From Podarcis raffonei (taxonomy: Eukaryota > Chordata > Lepidosauria > Squamata > Lacertidae): DNA of 64,000 bases. Under the pieces are notes generated by a model that saw only the letters and a program-made list of their open reading frames with translations, ran no database searches and was not told where the DNA came from. The stretch covers positions 59,763,979 to 59,827,978 of the forward strand of contig NC_070611.1 in assembly GCF_027172205.1 (NCBI RefSeq), given 5' to 3'. Below are positions 56,653 to 64,000 of this stretch, in pieces; position 1 is the stretch's first letter, and the number at the start of each line of letters is the position of its first letter. The position numbers were made by a program, and so were the translations under genes.

Positions 56653-57782
56653 CTATGGGAAAAGAGGGAAAACAGACACATAGGTCCTCATTCTCCTGTG
56701 TTCAAATGGCAGGATACTAATTTCAAGAATCTCCAGTGCTTCCAAAGCAGACCAGCGCCACCTAAGAGCTGTTCCAGAAGCAAAAACCAGAGGGGCCTTA
56801 AGGTTTTGTAACTGACGATCAACTCCTGGGGGAAAAGAGAGCACTGATGTTTTCCAAACAGTGGCCCATCTGGGAATTCCCCCCCCCCCAAGTACCTGGT
56901 TTGGCAACATGCTTTCCATGTGTCCTTAAAAATGGTGGGTGAAGTATCCAGTGTGTGGACACTATGGGGACCAGGGGCTCGTCTACACATTTGCTTTCCC
57001 ACAGGGAAATCTACTCTTTAGCACTGAATCAGAGCAAACGTCAATCAGGTTTCCCATGGATTGACTTTGCTCCGATTCAGTGCCAAAGAGTAGGTTTTCA
57101 TGCGGCAAGCAGCGGGGCAAACAGAAAACTTCTCAGACTCATGCTTTCTAGGCATGGGACAAGCAAAGTGTGGACAAGCCCTAGATACGTGGGAAGTACT
57201 CACACACCTTTCCCAAAAATACCTTCAAATAATTTTGGAATCTTTCTTCCACAACATCTCTTAACCATAACCCCCTACTATATTTGAGTAGTATGAATTT
57301 GTGTATATTCTTCCTCTTGCCCCAGGGTCCACCTTCCTCTCCTTTGTCTCCATTTGGTCAAAATCTAGACTGAAAGCTCCTCAGGGCCGGGATATGCCTT
57401 TTTGTTTGTGCTGCTGTGTGAAGTGTCTTCAGGATATTGGTAAGTCACACATTCTCCAGTTACTGTTTTGGATCCGTACAAGGCAGAAGTGTACATAAGT
57501 ATATTGCTTGCAGCTGCTCATACAGGTGTCTTACAAAAGCAGCACTTCAGGCAGCAACAAGAGAGTAATATGTACCATTGTCAAACCTTACATGTAGGAA
57601 GTGCAGTTAAATTATGGGAAAACATCAGGATAATACCACCAGACAGGTCAATGTAATGTGACCTTCCTTGAGACATGCAGTTTTCTGATGCACACTGCAA
57701 AGATGTGCACAAAGAAGGTTATCTTCTTAAAGGCTCATGATTTTTTCTTCCTGGAAATTATGGATGAAAATTATGGCTTTAC
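56653..57782 (-). other. MICAL3: MICAL3 intron
   Basis: This 1.1 kb intron has no recognised repeat or exon. It is bounded by donor GTAAAG (57782-57777) and acceptor cccatag. Confidence 0.8.
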
Positions 57783-57890
57783 CTGAGCCCTGTGTAACCT
57801 CTTCAGCTCCTCCTGCTTGGCTTGACGGCGAGCAGCTTTCTGCACCCGCCTGGTCAGTTTGGCGTTGAGCTCATCCTCCGTGTATGCTTT
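57783..57890 (-). CDS. MICAL3: MICAL3 exon, basic coiled-coil segment
   Basis: This 108-bp exon is phase 0 in and out, between acceptor attgctgcag and donor GTAAAG. It reads KAYTEDELNAKLTRRVQKAA, RRQAKQEELKRLHRAQ. The basic run TRRVQKAARRQAKQEELKRL directly precedes the bMERB domain and is distinctive for MICAL2/MICAL3. Neighbours and synteny favour MICAL3. Confidence 0.93.
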
Positions 57891-60564
57891 CTGCAGCAAT
57901 AAAGAGAGGAATGCATTTCAGTCCCTTACAACAAAACTGTCAGCCTCAATAAGTAGGAACAGAAGGTGCTACTTGCTGGGCTTTCTTCTCAGTGGGCAAA
58001 CTGTCAATTTGAGTGCTAACAGTGCAGTGCGTGGGCCTTGGTGCAGAAGTAAGGTGTGAAAGAAAGGCATGAATCAGGTGCAAAGCAGTGATTTAACAGA
58101 GAGCTTCCAGTTACAGCTGCATCCTCTTCAATTCTCCTTGTGGCTTGCCCTAAAGATAGGAGGTGTCCCTGATTTCATCAACTTTCTTACAAAGAAGGGA
58201 GCCTATTGTATTACTTTTTGACCTAGGCAAAGTAAAAAAAATAAACCCATGACCAAATCATCTTACGAAGTAGGCTAAGAGTTCGTTGTATATTATAGCA
58301 CATGGTATGCTGCCTATTTCCTTGTGCTCCCATGAGTCCAGGCTGCAACTTCTACCATATTTGCAACTCCTCCCAATCACTTAATCAGCAGGGCATGGAA
58401 CCACTCAACCTGCATTTTCAATGCAACAATAAAGGAAACTCATGATCTAAAGGCCTATGTAATGCACTAAAGGCCTATGTAATCACTTCAACCTGCAATT
58501 GGGAATAATGGCGATATGAATTCCATATTAAAAAGTCAATTCTTAGCACATACAAAACTAGAATGCGATGAGGAAAGCTATGCAAATATCCTTCCAGCTA
58601 ACATAAAAACATTCTAGGCAAGCATACAACTGTGAGAGCACCCTAACAGCAGTCTTAAATGGTCAAGTAGCAGTTGTGTCACATGGGCCTGCTGATCATA
58701 CAACTTAACTATAAATTTGTGGTGTGAACTAGCTCTATGGGGTTATAAGCTGCCTATGTCTTCCAGTTTTATGGACACATGCTCCAGTGTCTTTTAAACA
58801 TCTTGTCAAAATCATTAATATACACAACTAGTTTCAAGATAAACATGCACCTTACAGAGTTGCTTTGGGGCTGAAAATTCACATCTATGTTGTAACAAGA
58901 TGTGTGGAGCATGTGTTTTCCTAACATATCATCCTCCCTTGACAATTCAGAGAAGCCCTCCATTGACGCAAATATCCCAGCATCCCCTATTACCTTCATG
59001 CCATTTTAAAAAATCAAGTCAACAAGATTTGGGTGGCTGAAATCCTGGTCAGATTAGAGATTGGAAGTCATTAGCATTACCAGAGTTTATTAGTGCTAAA
59101 AAGATGCTAAATCACAGGAAGATCACTTTGGATCCCCACTAAGCCCATACCTAACAGTTTCACTGCTAGCTTATGTAAGTATTTGGCCACAGAATGTGTA
59201 AAAGTGATGTGTTTGCCCTGAGAAAAGCAAATCCGTGAATTGCCTCTTTCAGTGTTTTCTTATTCATGACTGCAACCTCAAATCAAGTGCTACTTCTCAT
59301 ATTACATTTTTATATGTTAAAATCCACACTTCAGCAGGAAAACCTCCATTTCCTAAGATGAGAATGCTTGCACATTTCTTTCCCATTTGGCCCAATGTAT
59401 GCATCAAGAAGTTGAAGCATATACTAGGCCAAAAGAAGAAAACACACCTGGATGACAACTCTCACATTACAATGCGCACGCCTTCATAGATGTGTAGATT
59501 TCGACACACAAAATGGTAACATGAGAATATAACCTGTGAGCAGAGTTGGAAGGCATCGCTGCACAACAAACTTGATACTTGTTTCTCCCAAGAATCATGA
59601 GAACTGTAGCTTGCTGAGAAGTCAGTTTGACATATCTAGGTCATACTCACATAGAACTCAAGAGTTCCTTAGGGAAATGGAACAGGTACAAAACCAATTA
59701 CAACCACTGATGTGAATGTGCTTAGAATGGGAAGAGGGGCAACTGAGGTGATATTGTGATACCCCCTAAAACAATATGTTACTTGGGCTGCAATTTGGAA
59801 CCAGCTTTCATCAATAATTCAGAATTAACCAAATGATTTGGAGAACGGTGGGAATGAACACAAGTATTTGCAAAAGTTGTTGTTGTTATTATTATTATTA
59901 AAATGATGCTTGTTTTGTGCACTCTACCTATGTGTATACTTATATTTTTACAGTGACTTATATGGAGTGTACAGAAACATATCAATAAATTATAATGGCC
60001 AAGGCTACTGTGTGGCATGGTGATTAGAGCAGAGGACTACAATTGGGGAGATCCAAGCTCAAATCTCCATTCAGCTCACTGGGTGACCTTCAGCTGATCT
60101 CTTCCTCTCAGCTTACCCTACCTATCAGGGTTGTTGTGAGGATAAAATGGGGAAATCTTGTAAGCCACCTTGATCTCCTTGGAGGATGAGCAGAATAAAA
60201 ATGCAATAAATAATAAAGTAAAATAATTTCAATTTATACCAGATATAAGTAAGTACCTAATATGTCCAGCAAAATACCCTTTAAAACCTTTTTAAAAAGC
60301 AACAAACCAAGATCAAGAGGTTTTCTCTCTCTGGTTGATCCTTGATGCACATACTGCATGCATTTCAAGTGAGCACGAAGTTTTAGGATTTGACATTTCC
60401 TTGATCAGGTTGCCCTTATTTTTTTTAACCATTTCATACATGCACAGTCAGGAATTACATTAGTACAAACAAAGGCAGGGAGATGGGACATAGACTATAG
60501 TTCTGGAAGGTTAATGATGGGAATGCATGCAACTGTGGCCAGTCAATGAGAATGGAGACACTAC
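57891..60564 (-). other. MICAL3: MICAL3 intron
   Basis: This 2.7 kb intron contains a MIR-like SINE at 59998-60225 and otherwise no recognised element. No additional exon could be supported. Confidence 0.75.
59998..60225 (+). repeat. MIR/CORE-type SINE
   Basis: The head gtgtggcatggtgattagag is followed by gagatccaagctcaaatctc (B-box region), cactgggtgaccttcagctg, atctcttcctctcagcttac, cctacctatcagggttgttg and tgaggataaaatggggaaat. It ends gccaccttgatctccttgga and ataaaaatgcaataaataat. It is complete but diverged. Confidence 0.8.
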
Positions 60565-60615
60565 CTTTGATGCGTATGATCTCTTGAATGCCAAGGCGTG
60601 TGGGACGTAAATCGA
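60565..60615 (-). CDS. MICAL3: MICAL3 51-bp exon (VPHALAFKRSY segment)
   Basis: The exon lies between acceptor ccccttttaaag and donor GTAGTG. In phase 0, the phase required by the next exon, it reads SIYVPHALAFKRSYASK and joins KAYTEDEL. I recall a YVPHALAFKRSY motif at this place in MICAL proteins. A second frame is also fully open (DLRPTRLGIQEIIRIK) but does not fit the downstream phase. Its length is a multiple of three, so it too may be optional. The donor is not a strong consensus. Confidence 0.75.
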
Positions 60616-63600
60616 CTTTAAAAGGGGGAGGGGGAAGGAATGGCAAAGGCAAAAATAAATAAATAATAAAACCCACACACATAAAATGGAGCACAGTCAG
60701 TTAAACATTAATACGCTGAAAACAAAATGAACAGTAACAAACATAAAGGTTGCTCGAAGTGCAACATGGCACTATGTATGAGGGTGAATGCTTCAGAATC
60801 AGGAAACAAATACTTGACCAGGCCTGCACTGCCTGTGACCCAAACCCAAATGCAACCTACAAGCCATGTATTGTAGCCTGTCAGATGTACAACCGTACCC
60901 CCTACCCAACCCCCACTGCCCATTTTGGTAGTCACAGGCAACAGAAAGAGTTTGGTTCATCAAACTCTTGGTGCACTAATATACATGGCTTGGGAGCACT
61001 GTTCAGCTTGGGAGATCACAACTTGTGGAAGTCCAGGCCAGACCAATTTAGGTACAACATAGCAACAAAGCAGCTGTTTTTAATTAAGAGACGTTATTAC
61101 TGTTGCTCAGCCTACTGATTCACTATCATAAGCTTAAATGCATGCAGAAGCTTAACTCCTTTGGTTCCTGCATGAACAGTAAAAAGAGGATTACACAGAG
61201 CCCTCTCCTTGTTTCACTCTTCTGTTGCTTGCATCCTTGCCTGGGCCAAGGCAGAAGCAAATGGAAGTTTGCAATGCAGGTGGATTGGAAGAAAAGGGTT
61301 CTGCAAAGCTTCTGTCACTATTCAGAAGGAATAGTGGAAGGAAGGAGTTTAAAGACAACTATGGCAGTGACAGAGTTCACATGGGAGACAGCAGCTGATC
61401 ATACCCACCCCCCATATGTGTATCTGTGCTTCTTCCCCGAGGAATAGTCACATAACTATTTCTTGTCTAATGAAACTGTGTATGAATGCCTAGTCTGGCA
61501 TTCAATTCTGACGCCAATCTTCTACTTGAATTGAGATTTACCTTTACAGACGTTATGGTTTTCCACAGGGCACCTAGGCATCCTTCCACCCTGTTTTCAC
61601 TGGAAAGCACTCAGTTAAACAATTTTGCAAATGAAAATTTGAACATGGTGCTGCTTTGCTTAGTTGTGCAGGGCAAAGAGCCAAACAGGCCACTGAAGCC
61701 CGGTCAATTACCCTGGAAAACCTTGCTCCTCCCCAAGGCATTACCCATCTCAGAAGTGTTATAGCAGGAATGGGGGAACTACAGCCCTCCAGAAATTGTT
61801 GGACTACAACTCCCATCAGTCCCAGGCAGCTCAGCCAAAGGACAGGGATGAATGGTGTCCAGCAGCAGCTAGTAAACCAGAGTTTCCCCATCTCTGTTTC
61901 ATAGGCTATAAATGTGACTCTTTTTTAAATGAAATGTGATTTTTCAGAACACTGAATTTTGTGCCCAGGTTTTTTTTTGGTGTTTTTTTTTGCAGTTGCA
62001 TAGTATCTTTTATTGAATTGCTTAAAAACACACATGTCACTCTGCCTTTCAGTACTTTCATAGTGCACTTAATCTTCATTAAATAAATGCATAAACACAA
62101 AGGGAAAACTGAAGTGCAACCAGAGTTTAGACTTTGAGACCTCCAATGTGACACCCACAGTGTCAAACATCCCCCTTAGCATAAGAGCATAAGAAAAGCC
62201 TGATGGATCAGGCCAAAGGTTGATCTGTTTTGTAACTAGGAGGGGTCCTCTATAACCATAACAGCTATGACAGTTGCGGACCCCTGCTTTAGACAAAACC
62301 TCAGCCTTCAGCAGGCTACCAGAGAAGGAAATATACTCTTGAACAAACAGTCAGATACTAAGTATATCAAATATTTTACAACATCAGCACATACACACAT
62401 ACACTGACCAAAGCTCCAAGAAGCACATATCCCACAGCAAGCTATACCAGCATTTATTTAGAAGCTGCTTCTAGTGTTAGACAGCAGACAAAACTAAAGA
62501 GCTAATCGCAAACATTACAGTAAACCACATCAAACAGGCAACCTTTGGGAAGAGGATATGGTATTGCAACAAGAGCGCTAGCTGCTGGGTTTTGGTCTAT
62601 AAGCAGTTCATGATCGGTCATGTAGCAGAAAGAAGAAAATACTGGCTCAGGAGGTACACACAAGACCATGCCCTTGTATTCCAGATTAGTAATCAAATTA
62701 AGACCATCCCACAACACCCTGCCATTTCTGTTCTCACAACTCACCAGCATGGAAGACATCACACTGGGGCAGTGAAGAGCAAAGGTGGCTCTATGAACTA
62801 CAACTAAGCAATGGGGAACAGACTGCAATTGTGTATTTCTTCCTCACAGCTGCTCCCCTCTCTCCTTCACTGAAGTCAAGCCATGTATTGTCACTGACAC
62901 AACAATCCTGCAGCCTGCTCCTGATCTCTCTACTGAGGTAAGGGAGCTGCTTTGTTTTATGCATCCCAGCTCAATATCAGAACTGGAGAGGATTAGTTAG
63001 TCCATGGAATGTTTAACCATCCTTTCATTCATGTAACTGGAGGAGTCAAGATTGGTAAAATGACCAATTACTTCTACTCTTTCAGTACATATTCCTTCTT
63101 GATGCAACTCTCAATGCATATTAATAACAGTTCTTTGCTGTTGATTAAGATACCTGGAATGTCTGCAATATTCAAAATACACAACAAAACAACCATTAAG
63201 CACTCCAATGGCTATTTAGAGGTGAAGTAATTCTCACTCTTCATCACATGTTGGCCACCTGTGTGAATCAGATGTGGTAGAAGTGCTAACCAATCCCTGC
63301 TAAGCAGCTATATGAACATTAAGGCAGCTTCAGGACTCTAAGCTAGGGATTGGGTACCAAGGCCCTACAGATGTTGCTGGGCTGCAACTCCCACCCTCCC
63401 TGTCTATTGCCTATGTTGGCTGGGGAAGGTAGAAGTGGGAATCCCACAACATCTGGTCTATGCAGACATGAATAAGTAACTGCTTCATGACTTATCAGAA
63501 CCCACCACATTGTTACTACTACCCTCTCCCATGATGCTGTTTCCAGCATCCCCAGGTACCTCCTCATTCCTTTGCATCCCAGATGTAATGTGGAACCTGC

Positions 63601-64000
63601 CAGGAAAATCCTGAAGGCAAGCATTTGGGAAGTTGGGGGGCAGGGAAGGGTCCAATAAAAAACAACAGCTCAAATATAGGTATGTTAAACATGGGAAGAA
63701 ACTCAGCGTCTGAGTATGAAAGATAGTCACATTTACAAGCTTACATCATCATCCTTGGACAGCTGCCTGAGCTGTAATTTATCATCCAAGATAAAAGTGG
63801 CCAGTTGGAGTGCTTACTCACAAGCAGATCTTTTAGCCGGAAGAACTATAGATTATTTGCTCGACATGCAAATAATCATACTTGCAAATAAGACCTCCAT
63901 CTTGCCATTTGAAACAGCGCTTGTAGGGCGTTCTTCACTGTCATAAAACTGAACAGTGCAAGGAACTTAGCACCTCTTTGATGAGGTAGTGACTTTCCCA
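60616..64000 (-). other. MICAL3: MICAL3 intron and upstream region to window edge
   Basis: No firmly recognised exon occurs here. Two weak candidates are described as findings (63745-63771 and 63882-63948). Foldback MITE remnants lie at 61767-61895 and 63340-63460. A T-run with tttttttttggtgttttttt lies at 61970-61992. Confidence 0.6.

Noticed and set aside
1-64000. Retrovirus-like, Polinton-like or other capsid- or envelope-bearing elements
   Set aside because: I found no LTR pair, primer-binding site, or gag/pol/env-like frame on either strand. All mobile DNA seen is SINE, LINE-end or short TIR type.

Overview
This is vertebrate nuclear DNA, most likely from a lizard. The genes are split into short exons with GT-AG junctions. 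The repeats are squamate in character: a complete Sauria-type tRNA SINE, CR1-tailed and MIR/CORE-type tRNA SINEs, (AAT)n-tailed repeats, and many small TIR-bearing DNA transposons of Tigger-like and hAT-like type. A lacertid-like lizard is my guess from the look of the Sauria SINE. It is an inference, not a measurement.

The window holds parts of three genes in the order known from human 22q11.2 (BCL2L13 - BID - MICAL3). (1) 1-13370, plus strand: the end of BCL2L13. A 6.5 kb intron leads to the last coding exon (6561-7373), which encodes the acidic unique region, the LC3-interacting motif and the tail anchor. A long candidate 3' UTR follows. (2) 14135-28640, minus strand: what looks like the whole of BID. 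Its CpG-island promoter lies near 28.0-28.6 kb, the ATG sits at the very end of exon 1, and three further coding exons give a 186-residue protein with an LQTD|G caspase-8 site and a BH3 helix. BCL2L13 and BID face each other tail to tail, with candidate poly(A) signals about 0.8 kb apart. (3) 33270-64000, minus strand: the 3' end of MICAL3. Seven exons join in phase and encode the C-terminal Rab-binding coiled-coil (bMERB) region, including a 51-bp phase-1/phase-1 exon. A 3.9 kb candidate 3' UTR follows. The rest of MICAL3 lies to the right of the window.

BCL2L13 and BID both act at the mitochondrial outer membrane: BCL2L13 as a tail-anchored mitophagy receptor, BID as the caspase-8-activated BH3-only trigger of BAX/BAK. 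MICAL3 is a flavin monooxygenase that oxidises actin and binds Rab8 through the part seen here. The BCL2L13-BID neighbourhood is ancient synteny. I see no operon-like or co-regulated system.

I looked for an undescribed system and did not find one that the sequence supports. The second-look items are: the ATG-GTGAGT start/splice junction of BID; the MICAL3 cassette-like exons and two weak upstream exon candidates; a 588-bp TIR element with a GC-rich 108-bp tandem array and a 62-bp near-perfect hairpin inside BID intron 1; several textbook transposon footprints with intact target-site duplications; and a short coding-like frame in the MICAL3 3' UTR. I saw no CRISPR array, rRNA, functional tRNA gene, or retrovirus-like element.
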